This document shows positions 13,901 through 25,665 of a stretch of 64,000 bases of DNA, piece by piece. Source of the DNA: Magnaporthiopsis rhizophila (taxonomy: Eukaryota; Ascomycota; Sordariomycetes; Magnaporthales; Magnaporthaceae). The position numbers and the translations under genes were made by a program. Numbering within the stretch: position 1 is the stretch's first letter; the number at the start of each line of letters is the position of its first letter. The notes beneath the pieces are model-generated. The model did no database searches, was not told the DNA's origin, and saw only the letters and a program-made list of their open reading frames with translations. The DNA is taken from contig PYSS01000023.1 of the NCBI GenBank assembly GCA_003049465.1, forward strand, positions 124,001-188,000. The letters are read 5' to 3'.

Positions 13901-14828
13901 AATAAAAAAAAAAAAAAAATAAAGAGAAAAGTCGCCGGGACGGGATCTAAGGCGGACGGGGCTCGAGCTCGCCGCCACAGAAGCCAATACGGGCTGGATC
14001 GGCGGGGGAGAAAAAAGGAAGAAATAAAGTAAAATAAAAAAGGACTGAAAAAAAAAGAGGACTTGACGAAGCGTCTTTCGTGAATGCACCTCGGGTACCT
14101 GGCAGCGACAGACAGACGCAGCATACCAAATGCCTCGCTCGACTCGGGAGTCGACCATTTTTCCATGCTTGCAGGCTCGGCTCTGTATGCAGCAGACAGT
14201 TTCAGCAAATCCGATATCTACAGCTGCTGCCAATCTCCTCCCTTGAGGGGCTCCACGACTATTCATTCATTAATCTTGGCTACCACCGACGAGCCAATCA
14301 GGACTAGGCCGAGAGAGACAGGCAGCGTGTGCGTGTGTGTGTGTGTGGGCGTTAGTGCAGCTGTGAAAAGAGTGAGTGGGCAAGCAGCGGCAGGGAAACC
14401 CCAAGCGAGGCAGAAAAAAAAAAAAGCCCATATTGGCCTGCAGGAGGCAATTGATTAAAATCCTGCGTGCATGAAGGCTTTTTCTGCATGTGTGTGGTTG
14501 GTTTTGTCGCCTGCCTTCTTGTCCACCCCTGGCCACCTGCTCAACAGTGTTGCCCTGCTTGGCTGGTGCTGCTGGGCTGGCATTTGTGCCGCATCATCCG
14601 CACCACCCACAAGGTTGCATGGGCGAATGAGCAGCCCGCCTTTCCCCCTCTTGCCCCCATCCCCCATCGCGCCATGGTATGATTTTCCTGATTGAAAGGA
14701 CGTCGTACTGCATTCTGTAACCCTTCCTTCGAAAGCAGAGCAAGTTGTCGTCGTCGACAAGATGAAATGGTTTTGCCGCGCGCGACTCCGTGGCCGCCCA
14801 TCAAACGATGCCGACACTTTTTTTCGCC
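4898..14828. other. Gene-free tract with many simple repeats
   Basis: Nearly 10 kb without a supportable gene on either strand. The longest open frame reaches across the preceding gap (minus strand, 4546-5721) but owes its length to poly-Phe from a T-run and has no domain. The stretch holds A/T homopolymers (for example near 6655-6680, 7409-7424, 13326-13351 and 13880-13920), the GGCAG repeat at 7856-7910, CT/TTC-rich patches and short GT tracts. It may contain distal regulatory DNA or non-coding transcripts; the sequence alone does not show which. Confidence 0.55.
7856..7910. repeat. Tandem repeat (GGCAG)11
   Basis: Eleven perfect GGCAG copies (55 nt), followed by a decayed GCAAGG. Purine-rich on the plus strand and non-coding. 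Perfect copies imply recent expansion. Confidence 0.95.
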
Positions 14829-14896
14829 NNNNNNNNNNNNNNNNNNNNNNNNNNNNNNNNNNNNNNNNNNNNNNNNNNCTCCCCCCCCCCCCCCCC
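14829..14896. other. 50-base assembly gap followed by a poly-C run
   Basis: N from 14829 to 14878, directly followed by CT and a run of about 15 C. The complementary G-run could form a G-quadruplex and is a plausible reason for the sequencing break. The N count may be a placeholder rather than a measured length. Confidence 0.9.
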
Positions 14897-16942
14897 ACCC
14901 TACAGCCTGCATGTTGATTGTTGAACCACGGACCAAAGGGAGATGGGCGGGCGGCACAGCCGACAGATAAACGCAGCAAAACCGGACGGGGAAGGCATCT
15001 CGCGATGTCTTGATTGTGACGGTCGCATTGTACCGACGCCCCCCACGCATCCCCATCCTAATCTTTGCCAGTCCACCCGGCGTCTCTGGCTGCATGTCTA
15101 GGGAGCCGAGTATCGCGCTCTTCCTCTCCTCCCTCAAGCGATAAGCTGCCGCCCGGGAATTCATGGCTTTAGTGATGTTCCCCACTGGCCTGCGTAACCG
15201 AGAGATGGGTTTGAGATGCATCTGTTTGCATATTTAAAGTACTGTAAACAAGAGAAACCCCCTGATGGGCGGTTTCCATAATGCCATCTCCGGCAGATTT
15301 GATGGCGGGCCATGGGGTGGTTTTTTCGTGGCGATTACCGCCGCCCGGCACTCGTCATCGAACGAGCAATCATCGACGTCGTGCAGAAACGGCCTCATGG
15401 CCTGTTCCGCCATACAAAACAGTGCTCCGGAGGTTCCCAGAAAGTGCGGAGATTCTCAGACGGAGCCAGAGTGCACATCACATGATTTCCTGCAAGAGAC
15501 ATGCTGTGCTCGTGGAGTCCTCAGGCGACCACGGGCGGAGTGAGACCACGCATGACCCGCCCAAGGAAAAGGGAAGAAAAAAAAAAAAGAAAAGAGGGAG
15601 AGAAAAATTCAAAAGAACGCTAAACCGGATACTGTCCCCAGGCCTGAGACCAGACAGAATTGATCAAAACCACACGCCCAGGTGATGCAGGCGGGGGGCG
15701 TGTGGATCCACCCTTGCAAAGGGTGTGGATGGTTGGATGGTGTGTGGCTGCTTCCAAGAGGGCCTCTGCTCTAAAGCTCGTGTCTGAAAGGGCCAAAGGG
15801 AACGGCAGCAGTGAATTTGCTGATCAGGGATGGGAAATCTCAGCACAGTGGCAAGTCGTCGCAATGCCTCTCTCTCTCTCTCTCTCTCTCGTCCTCTCTG
15901 CATTTGAGCAGACCTATGGGAGGGACCCCTGGCCGGGGTCCTGCATGGTGCAGCTGCTGTCGCTGGCCATTAGCCGTCTCGCTCACACCACCCTCTTCGT
16001 TTCGCTATGGCGTGCGATTACACACGAACCTCGCAGCAGCAATTCCTGGCGGCCCTGAGGGGATTTGAGAGAAAGAGAAAAATGGCTTCAGGCTAAATCG
16101 GATGTGGTTAGCTCCTTTTTCTTTTTCGCCCTTCATGACCCACACCAACTACCCCCTGCGCCTCCGCGCAAGCTGGTCCCACTGATGGCTCACAAGCTGC
16201 GCGCTTGGTTGGCCTTGCCAGGGTGGGCCAAGATTGGCTGGCACTCCCCTGTCAGTACATCCCAGGGCTGGTAGCCCCTCGCGCCATTTGATCAGCGAAA
16301 ATGACAACACAATCCTGGCACTTCGGGTACCTAGGCGTCGCGCTAGCCCAGACCCTTCCCTTGTCCTGCATCAATTTTTTTTTCGACTTTTTGTTTTTTT
16401 TTTTCTTCGTCCCTCCCCTTGTAGGTGGTGTGGGTCTCTCCGTGTGTGGTCATCAGGTCCTCTTTTTCGTGGCCCCCAGCCAGCTGATTCCCTGTCGGTA
16501 CCACACCCCCCCAGACTTGGTGCCTTCTCGCTCATTGGGTACCTGCGGATACAAGCCTGCCTGGGTGCGGAACTGCCTGCCTGCTCTCCAAACATCGATA
16601 TACAAAAGATGCAGCTTCGCCTTCCCAACTTCCTGCCTCCGACTTGGCCCTACCCACCTCACCACCTCATAAACAACGCTGCCCACGGTCTGGATCTTGG
16701 TTCGGCACTGCCTTCGTTCTCCAAGCAATACTCGCTCGAACGCAATTGGAACTCCAAACTCTTTTTAATCGCCTTGCTCCCAGCCATACCGCCTGTTCAG
16801 ACAGACAGCCGGATCCCACTACTTGCCTACGTTTTTCCATTCTCGACATACAACGGCCAGCACCACCACGAAGTCCGCTCTTTGCCAACCAACCACCAAA
16901 CAAACTACACTGGCCTCGAGCCGAATCCACATCACCGACACA
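14897..16942 (+). promoter_or_regulatory. Upstream region and leader of the Ecl1-type gene
   Basis: About 2 kb without a supportable gene. The last 600 bases are pyrimidine-rich with frequent CCA/CTC strings, a style common in fungal promoters and 5' leaders, and lead into the ATG at 16943 with context ACACAATGG. A CT dinucleotide tract (about 15867-15889) sits 1 kb upstream. Several out-of-frame ATGs are present, so upstream ORFs or a spliced leader are possible. Transcript start is not determinable here. Confidence 0.4.
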
Positions 16943-17410
16943 ATGGCTCTCGACATCCAGTGGGATCACCAGTTCTGCCTGGCCTGTGACAAGCAGACAG
17001 ACGGTGCCACCTACTGCTCAGAGTCGTGCCGCCTGGCCGACTACGAGAAGACGTCCTCCACCGCCAGCTCCGGTGCGAGCTCACCAGCATTGTCCGGTCC
17101 TCACCACGCCTGGGGCTTCTCGAGCGCCACATCCTCTCACGCCTCCGGTCTCTACCTCTCGCCCGCCCTCGACTTCCTCTCCCAATCCTCCTCCTCCCGG
17201 TCCCGCCAGCAGCCGTCCGCCTCCTTCTCGACCCGCCCGCTCTCGCCATCGAGCTCCCACTCCAGCCTGTCCTCCATGGGCAGCAGCAACGCCGCCGCCG
17301 CCAGGACATCCAACGAGGCCCACCAGCTCTCGGAGAAGGCCAGGAGGGAACTCCAAGCCTACGCCAGCACCTTTGAGCAGGTTCGGTTACAACGCCGCCG
17401 GTCATACTAG
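16943..17410 (+). CDS. ecl1: Ecl1-family zinc-binding life-span regulator
   Basis: Single exon, 155 aa. The N-terminus holds the family signature: C12-x2-C15, then a DKQTDGA turn, C25-x3-C29, followed by RLADYE. In fission yeast, Ecl1-Ecl3 are small zinc-binding proteins that extend chronological life span and respond to nutrient limitation. The rest is low complexity, with long Ser/Ala/Pro stretches (about 40-125), then a short charged helix near the end with EKARRELQAY and FEQVRLQRRRSY. Start chosen because the open frame upstream lacks an in-frame ATG and this ATG directly precedes the conserved block. No gene is found for 16 kb upstream or 10 kb downstream, which is unusual next to the dense block further right. 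Family assignment is good; function in this fungus is inferred. Confidence 0.85.
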   Translation: MALDIQWDHQFCLACDKQTDGATYCSESCRLADYEKTSSTASSGASSPALSGPHHAWGFSSATSSHASGLYLSPALDFLSQSSSSRSRQQPSASFSTRPLSPSSSHSSLSSMGSSNAAAARTSNEAHQLSEKARRELQAYASTFEQVRLQRRRSY

Positions 17411-19308
17411 ATTATAAGCCATACACACAATACACACGCACACAGACGATGGTGTCCCCGGTCCTACCATCGTCCTACACCACTATTATCTACTATTACC
17501 GGCTCTTGCCGCGGAAAACCACCACCCACCCTACTTTACGAAACGAAAACACTCCCACCTCAACACGACGTCAACTTAAACACATATTCTTTTCCTTTGT
17601 TGTAACAAGAAAATGGGCATCGCATCGGAGCACAAGCAGCATCATCCTCCAAAAAAGTTTCTGTTTTTTCTATTCTCTTCTGGGTTGTCAAGATTGGAAA
17701 GGTTATCCACCACCCCTTTTCTTTTTCCTTGCTATTGTATCATGGGATAAACACCTGGGACTGTGCTACAAAGTAGCTCTGTCTTGCACCCCCTTTTTTC
17801 TCTTCTTCCCTGGGGTATCGGGATTGACTTTTTTTTTTTTTTTTGCTTTGTTTTGTTGGGTCCCGGATGGAGAATGTGCGCACGGAACACCCGAATGATA
17901 TCAGCCTTGGGCATGGAATGGGAATTCTTTTTAACGTGGTCTTTTCGGCGTTGGGACCAGGGCGTCACCAGAGTCAATGTACACTCTTGGTGGCTTGCCT
18001 TTGCTGGACATTGGGGACTTCTCTCCAATATCCGCTGAAGGGGATTGTTGTTTTTCTGTTTGCCGTCATACAAAGGGCCGGCGGTTGGATATAGATATTT
18101 AGAAGTAGGAGAGAGGAGGTTGCGAAGCAAACTTGTTGCTCGCTTGGTTCTGGGCTCGTCAGCACCGGAAAAAAAAAATGCAAAAGCACAAAGTTCTCGC
18201 CTCCAAAAGCTTTCCATTTTCTTGTCCCATTCTTTGCTCCGGCTGTGGAAATTGCAATCCACCTTGGCCACCATGATGCTTTGTTTTTGCTGGTGCGGCG
18301 GAAATGTGTTAAGATAACACGCAAAATCCAGATATGTGCCGAGCTACACTAAAAAAGGCCCCTTCGCGGGCAGGCCGGACGTACGCACGACAACACACTT
18401 GCGGCTGCCATCCATCCATCCATCCAGCCTGTGCTGTCCCGTGCTTGCCGTGTCTTTGTTTAGGACCTCGGCCGTTTGGCAACAAAAAGACAAACCACAT
18501 AAACCCAACCCCTTGTCAACCAACCTTCCCGGAGGACCAGCGCGATGTCCGAGGCACCTAGCGCTTGGATCGGTCGTTTATTACGGCAATGTACGTGCGC
18601 GGCGGGCGCGCGGCTACGGGGTGTGCAGGCTTTCACCAAAAAAAAGGAGACCGAGAGGGCGGAAAACGTCAGGCGGTAAACTCTTCTCGTTCCGCTCTGG
18701 CAAACAAAAACAAAAAACCCCCTTGCATCAGAGCTTCACCGAGAAGCCCTTTCTGCATGGTTGCTTCTTTTTTCGGTACTGGGACGAACAGACTGGACAC
18801 GGGGCGAGCGAGCGAGCGAGAGGCACGGTACAGTGCAGTGCAGTACAGTAAAAATAGGCAGCCAGGCGGCAAAATGCTACGGTGCGCGCGCGCGGCAAAG
18901 CGTCAAAAGGTGGCTTTGTATGAAACAGAACCGTGCCGGCTTGTTTAACATTTACTTTTTTTCTTTCTTTATTCCTTGCATCCGGATTCCCCGTTCGTTT
19001 GTGTTTTTTTTCCCTTGCCCAAGCGATTAAATGTCCGGATATCCGTCCCCCTCTGTTTATTATAATCGGCTAAGCGTGTCCGAAGAAGAAGAAGCAAAAA
19101 AAAAAATTAAAAACTCTCAACCAAAACAAAAACCGCTTTATACATGAAGCAACGTGTTTGCACGCAATTTGGAACCGGCCCTCACATTTTGTGCCACGGG
19201 TTCTGCGTGTGCTGGGTTCATCCTTGGCCGGTCGGAGGAAAAAGTGCACACACAGCAACGATCGCCATGGGTGGGGTGCAGGGCAAATCACAAACATGCT
19301 ATTGCGTG

Positions 19309-19309
<1 letters not shown>

Positions 19310-19354
<45 letters not shown>
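19310..19354. repeat. Poly-T tract of 45
   Basis: Uninterrupted T45, the longest homopolymer in the window, in non-coding DNA. No target-site duplication or element body was recognised beside it. Confidence 0.95.
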
Positions 19355-19355
<1 letters not shown>

Positions 19356-19983
19356 TTGTTGTAGCACAACTTGACGGAGGTTGCCCAAAGGTGGATTGGA
19401 GTTCCTCCCTCCCGAACCTTCCCATTGTTTCTCTTCCTGAAGGAGAAGCGCGGAGTGCGCTGGCACTTTTGCCTCTCGGGGCCCAACCCAAGCTCTCTCC
19501 TCATGTGTCCGTGTAGACATTGGTGCTGGTGCAAACTTCTCCCAGCCAGTGCCGTGTATCTAGCGCCAAAACAAAACGACGCAGCAGCCGGGAGAAGTGA
19601 GTTTTAGCGTTTGTTGGTCCTGCGTCTCATGCTGCCTCCGCAAAAGAAGCCAGCGCAACTTATTACCCGCGCTAGGCTCTCGTCGGAGTGACCAGGTACG
19701 TTGGTTGGTATTTTCCTGCTGCCCCTTTTTTTTGCGTCGGAGACGGCGCCATCTCTCTTTCCTTTACCGATGGCAACATAGCCCCGAGCCGGGATCTTTG
19801 TAGTGCCCGGGCTCGTCCGTCCGGGATGCCTGGGCACAAACGCATGCCGGAAGACATAAGAAACCTTGCCTGTGAACATTGTGCATATGCACATATATAC
19901 ATAAAGTGGACACCAACGGACTCGGACAAACGTATGATTTGGCCGGACATTGTTTTTCCCTTACGTACGCCTTGTTATATATA

Positions 19984-19986
<3 letters not shown>

Positions 19987-20022
<36 letters not shown>
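19987..20022. repeat. Poly-A tract of 36
   Basis: Uninterrupted A36 preceded by a short TA repeat (TATATATATA). It resembles a retro-element tail in form, but no upstream element body is recognisable. Confidence 0.95.
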
Positions 20023-20023
<1 letters not shown>

Positions 20024-23000
20024 AGGGCCGACGGCTACATTGGCAGGCTGCGGGTGTAGCTTAACCACTCATGCTAAGGCTGTGCTCTCGACGCCCATTC
20101 GCTGGCTCCTTTTGCACCTCCACCACTCATATAGCTTATGGGTAGAAAAAGGTGGTGTTGTGGCAAGAAGGATTAAAAAAAAACATGGAAAGCCCAAGGG
20201 ACGGGCCCCAAGGCGAGAAGCGCCTGTTTCCAGATTCCCCTCAGTGCTACGCTGTGTGGGATATTGCCGATCTCGACCAAAGCCTGGGCCTTTCTTAACC
20301 AAGGCACGGCACATTTGTATAGATTGCGGCACTGTCTCTTGTCGAGATAGTCATCATGCAACTGGCCGGTTTGGGTAGCCTTCCGTGTTTCAGCAGCCTT
20401 ACCCTCCACTAGAACCCTCCAATCTATCCGCGTCAAGGTCACGTGGATGTTACGTACACAGGGGTGGGAGAGAGAGACGGAGGGCGCCGAAGGAACATGT
20501 CATTCATTGACGACAGAATGAGCCCACAGCCGGGTTTCCCATCCTCTTTTCCGCCCTCAAGGTTCAGTTTCCCATCCCTCCCAAACTTTCCGTTCTCCGG
20601 GTGGAGACTACCGCTGTTCGGGTTTTGTTTTTATTTTTACGTTTCGTTATGTCCCTCATATTTTTTTTTTCTTTTCCTTTCTGCTGTGTGAACAAGGTCC
20701 CTTTTGCGTCACGCACGCACGGAAACAGCGGATTGGATCCGGTGACACTGTGGAATGAAGGAGGCTCCTTGGAGCAGCAGGGGGAGAAGAAGCAAGAAGA
20801 AAGAAAACAAAAGACTAAAAAGCTTACAAGGATCAAGGCCGGTCAGCAGCACTGCCGGGCGCGTGGTTGGTCTCGGTCTCGGTGATGATGGGAAAACAAA
20901 AAACAATCGCCATGTCGTCAGTGCAAAAAATACAGTGTGCAGCCAGCTGCTGGGCAGCAGAGGATTCCCAGACCACCGTTTCAAAGCGGTCCCGCGGTCA
21001 TGCCTGCGCCGTACGTAGGCCAAGTGCACACAATCCGGACACCGGCTTAGCCCAGCCTCTCGCTGTGCCTCTTACTCTCTCCCATGGCATTTCCACGTTC
21101 CATCGGCCGTCATCATGGCCTTCTTTTGCTTTTTGCCTATGAACTGCCCGAACGAGCGGGTCCGTTTGTTGCAATTGTTTGGGCCTTCGTTCTGAAATTA
21201 CATCCCCCAGGTCAGGATCTTGCCGACGTCCCAAGTTCGCGAGGATCGAGATACATAACGACGTGACGATGTCTGCCGGGCTTGGCAAAACGCCGAATTC
21301 GAAATCATTAGAAAGGGGGGAAATGGAATGCCGGTCCAGTTCTGCACGCCCGCCGCACCTGGTACCCTTGCTCCGACTGGTGCGGCCAGGGCCTTGGACG
21401 AATGATGACTGCGATGTCAGGGGTCGGTCGCAAATGCCATCCTCCTGGCTGCCTGACAACTGATTGGTTGCCTTGGTGCCTTATTTCTGCCGCAATGAGG
21501 CAGAGTTTGTTTGTTTCTTGGCGCATAATAATGGGCAGCACAGCCCGTCAGCCCGCAGCCTGCCACATCAGGATATATACTGTGTAGTAGCCGGAAAAAC
21601 GAGGCCACGACGAGAAACATGCAGCCGCGTTTGTGCACATTGCTGCTTGGCCCGAACGCGGCACAGTAGATTATTTTGTCTTTTTGCTATTACGTACAAA
21701 ACTGGGATAGGTAGGTACCGAAGGTGCCTGGGCGCACGCAAGGCTCTCTGAACTTGAACTGCACCTCCAATGTGCACATATCATCCTTGGCGTGACACGA
21801 ATGTGAGTTCTCCGGAGGTCGGATCCTGAGGTCATTCCTTCGTGATACCTTATTGGTAACAAGCGTTCCATTGGCAGCCTGCAGGTACGGGCAACAGAGA
21901 AAAAAAAAAAAAAAAAAAAAAACTTTCACTCATATCCCAGCAGCCGCAGCATAGTTTCGGTGACAGACTCGAGTATCACAGCGCAGAGGCTGCGTCGTTC
22001 GTCGCCCCAGGCGAGTCAGTCATACGCGACCCATCGTCCGAGAATATGGTGCGACCAGGGTTGGCAATTTCAGTAATTTTCTTCATCTTTTTTTTCTCTT
22101 CTTCTCACCCTATTCAGGCATGGCATTGCGACATAAGAAACAAACAGCACAAACACGGCCGCAAAGGCACAGAATGCGGTGGATGCTAGGGGGAGTGAAG
22201 AAAAAAGAAAAGCAAGGGCCGGCTCCACAAAGGACAGCTCAGCAGCGCATAAAGGCTGAACCCGAACGAACACATCACTCAGCCGTGCCCACTGCTGCCC
22301 ACAAGGCTCCACCCGCTTCTTTTGCTGCCCAGCTTAACAAAACACTAACACATTTCTATGGGGCGTTTGGCGGAAACGTGTTTGCTGTGAATTAGGCCCC
22401 CTCCCGACAAATATCCCCGAGCCCAGGAGCTGACACTGCGACTCTGCAACCTTGCGGGAGCGCTATGCCCGTCCGGGTTTAGCTCGCGAAACCGCACGAG
22501 GATGAGGCCATTCGATGTCATGGGTTGGGGGGGGGGGGGCCGCGGGTCCGCTCCCGCCCGTTGTATGCCAAGGGCGGGAACAAAGGGAAAATCGACCTTC
22601 CCAAAAACAACTCAAACATGCCATTTTCATTTGGGCACTGCGACGTTGAACGGCAATTGGGAAAAGGGAAAAATATGGGGACTACTAAAGAAAGAAAGAA
22701 TGATTGCCGGTTCCCGTCCCTAGTTGATCCACCAGCCCAGCCAGCCCAGCCTTTCTGATCTGTCGGCCATCATTCGGTTTTCCTGCTCGGCACTGGCCAC
22801 TTTTGGCCCACCCATCTCTCTGCCGCTGCCGCCTCCCGCTTTTCTATTCTCGCTTTCTCGCTCGGATCGACGGCGGGTGGGTTCGACGGCCCAGCAGCTA
22901 TCCGCCCGTTCCCGTTCCACCCTCCCTCGTCCCGCCCCCAAGTGGTGCAACCTCTGGCCGCCGGCTGCCTGCATGTCCGCCTCCGCCGCCACCAGCGCCC

Positions 23001-25396
23001 AGTGTCTCGCCTTCCTTGGCCCAGAAGGCTGGCTGGCGGCTGACGGTCTTGTCGTCCGGGGTGACATGAACCAATTCCGTGTGTTTCCCCGAGTCGGGCT
23101 GCGGCGGGCTGCGACTCTGGACTCCCAACGGCAGCGGGGAACATGTGGCAAGATGGGCACATTGTGTTCACCTGCTTCGCGCGGAGGACGGAAGGCGGAA
23201 GCCGTCGGGACTCGGCCACCTCCATACCTTGCTCTTTGCTGACTGCTTCACACCCCGGACGACTTACCTTCCAACCCCATCGCTCCCCGGCAGTTGAGCC
23301 GCTGCAGTAAGCTCGGAATCTGCCACCCCATGGGTGGGGCTCTTTCTTTTGATCCCTCCAGTCAGTCTCGCGAGGCCGGCAGGTGTCAAAAGTATGGGCA
23401 AGGGGGAACGCGTTTCCGCCGGGGCCAACTGCCACAGTGCGCCGTGTGATGGTCCACCAAGGCAGTGCTACAACGCGCCGGCCAAGTTGGTTGGACGTGA
23501 ATCTGCCATGATATGCGTGATACTCGAAGATTCCCTCAATGCCACCTTCGGAACCATGGTTGGGCTGGGGGTAGCCAATCTATGAAGCGGTGGCAGGCGT
23601 TGGTGATTCCTTGCCGAGCAGGCACCCAACTTCTCTGTTGAGGGTGGATGGTACTCGGGACTGGTTGGCCGCCTCTTCGTTGCTTTCCGGCAAATTATAA
23701 GCGCCGGCCACTTTACCACAAACAAAGCTGCCTGCGGCGCCGGCTTTGTCGAGATACACCCGATGGGAGCAAGTTCCCAGTTCACCCGCACTTTCGAGCT
23801 AGCAAGGGTCGGGCATTTTGTTAGGGTGCAGTGCAGCCGCCCTAGACAATGATGTGGTTAATGAGACTCCGAGGCTTGCATTGATTGCGTGTCGCCTAAC
23901 CCGCTTCCTCTCTCCCCTTTGCATAGCACCGGCCGGACCTTTGTGGCGTTGCCTCTCGCACGAGTCGATGACGGCCTGATCCTTCGATGCTCGCTCACCC
24001 CGGCGGCGGGCTTTCTTAACGCCATCAGCCATCAGTGTGTGTGAGGCTTGCAAAACACCGCACAGAGCCGAGACTGTGGCTTGTCGGCTGCGATCTCGGT
24101 GCCACTCGATCTGGAACCCCGGCGTCAAACAAAGGACGGTCTTGGACTCCCGGCCGACACGCCTCGACCAACCATCGCTTCTTACTGTACTGTGCACAAG
24201 TGTAAAAACTCTGTTGTTGGTCCATTGGCCCCCGGGCATCAGCCCGAGGCCAAGGAAAAATCATTCGAGTTTCCTGTCAACCTTGGACCGATCCATCCAA
24301 TAGCAAAAGCGCCGAGAGCTTTGACGCTATCGGGGGCTTTGCGGCTTGCCATTGTCGATTAGCCTGACGGATAATCACGTCTACGTGTCACCACATTCCA
24401 GGCGAGGCGTTCGAGAACCAAACGAAACCCCCTGTTTATTTAGGTACCCGGCCAGGCAAGCAGGGGAGGGCCCTTGAGGTGACTGCCGATAGAAACCTTG
24501 TTACGCCCTGTGCCGGCATTCCCTATTGGCCGAGGCGGAAAGTGCGCCCAAGCTAAGTTAGCCTCTGGCTTTTGCTATGCAAGAGGAGGCTGGCTGGCCG
24601 CACAAAATCCCGCGTTGTGCGGAATTGCGCCAGCCCAAAGCAAGCGGTCGAGCCTGAGGGACAAATCAGGCTGTCCAATCGAGCACTGGTTGCCCGCCCT
24701 GCTTTGCTGTTGCTCAAGAGGACCGGCCCAGAACCTGACAGGGGGGCGTCTGCCTTTTCCCACTGGTGTACCCACGCTTGATTACATAACGGCATGAGGT
24801 TAGTCCTGTCCGTGTTTGATAGGGCCGTGTGCATAGTGCCGCCGCCCCCCTGCTTATCCGGCAGTGCCGGTGCACAGGGAACGGAGGCCGGGAGCAGTGG
24901 TCCGCATTGACGAGGTGGATCCACAGGTCGGAAAGCAGAGACGGCGCGGCCATGGAAGCCTGACGACTTCGTGGCCGGGCGCTGGGGCAGGACGCCCGGT
25001 GGCGGGTCCCTCTCCGTAAGCCGACATGGACCTGGGTCGTTCCGATTCGACAAAGCTTGGTGCCATTATCGAGCAGAGAGAATACAAGCCAGTGTTAGGA
25101 TGCGATAGGCGAATAGAGCTACGAAGCCCCGCCAGGGCTCCAGGCTCCGGATGAGTGCGACCAGTCCGACCACGAATCTGTGCTCTCGGCCGGCTTGCTC
25201 GTTTCCGCAGCCGCTCCGGTCCCAGACGCACCATTCCAACCGGTCCTCCTCCGTCAGCTTCTTAACGGGCGCCCGTTATTCGAGAAATTGCACCGACAGG
25301 GTTTGCATTTTCCTGATCGTTTTAGCCATGGTCGGCCGTCATTTTATTAGAAAGAGTGAACCTTTTCCAAGAAATTGGGGGTATAGCAATTCCGGG

Positions 25397-25397
<1 letters not shown>

Positions 25398-25441
<44 letters not shown>
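25398..25441. repeat. T19/A25 junction
   Basis: T19 (25398-25416) runs directly into A25 (25417-25441), a near-perfect palindrome. The deaminase-like homology on its right stops exactly here. It could be an insertion scar or a misjoin between two homopolymer-ended contigs, as the annotated gaps in this window also lie in homopolymer surroundings. Confidence 0.9.
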
Positions 25442-25665
25442 GTGCGAATTGGCCAGGATGGTATCGTAGGCGAGGGTCTTAACGCGGGTGCGCGATGCCA
25501 GTGACAAGTCGGGCTCGTTAAAGGCAATGTGCTCGTCCTTGCCGATGCCGGCCAGGAAAGGGCCAATGCCGCCGGCGCGCTGGATCGCCGCCTCGTACTT
25601 GACGCAACCGGTTTCGAGGTTGGGCGTGTTGCCGTCCAGGACGGATGTGCACGTTGGTTGGGTTT
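25442..25665 (-). pseudogene. Glucosamine-6-phosphate deaminase (NagB) relic
   Basis: Read on the minus strand, about 66 codons (25639 down to 25442) match the centre of NagB, which converts glucosamine-6-P to fructose-6-P and ammonia. The hallmark GIGKDEHIAFNEP is intact, so the Asp, His and Glu of the active site are still present, followed by SLASRTRVKTLAYDT. Just upstream, NPTNVHI continues the alignment in a different frame before LDGNTPNLE, so there is a frameshift at about 25640. The usual N-terminal half (about 110 residues, including MDEY) is not recognisable upstream. The C-terminal third is missing because homology stops at the T/A junction. A functional enzyme of about 270-350 aa cannot be made. 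Alternative: a real gene chopped by a misassembly at 25417. Confidence 0.75.

Larger units (their letters stand above)
17411..25397. other. Gene-free tract downstream of the Ecl1-type gene
   Basis: Eight kb with no convincing coding sequence on either strand. Overlapping open frames at 22.7-23.4 kb exist on both strands but are compositional (Pro/Arg/Gly rich) and match no family I recognise. Visible structure: T45 (19310-19354), A36 (19987-20022), CATC repeats near 18409-18425, GAGC repeats near 18806 and a 13-base G run near 22528. The start of the tract presumably contains the ecl1 3' UTR. Confidence 0.55.

Noticed and set aside
19987..20022. Poly-A as the tail of a LINE/SINE insertion
   Set aside because: No element body, reverse transcriptase remnant or target-site duplication could be seen next to it.
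22724..23435. Overlapping frames of 172 and 221 codons on opposite strands
   Set aside because: Both are low-complexity Arg/Pro/Gly translations of a GC-rich patch, without domain or start context.
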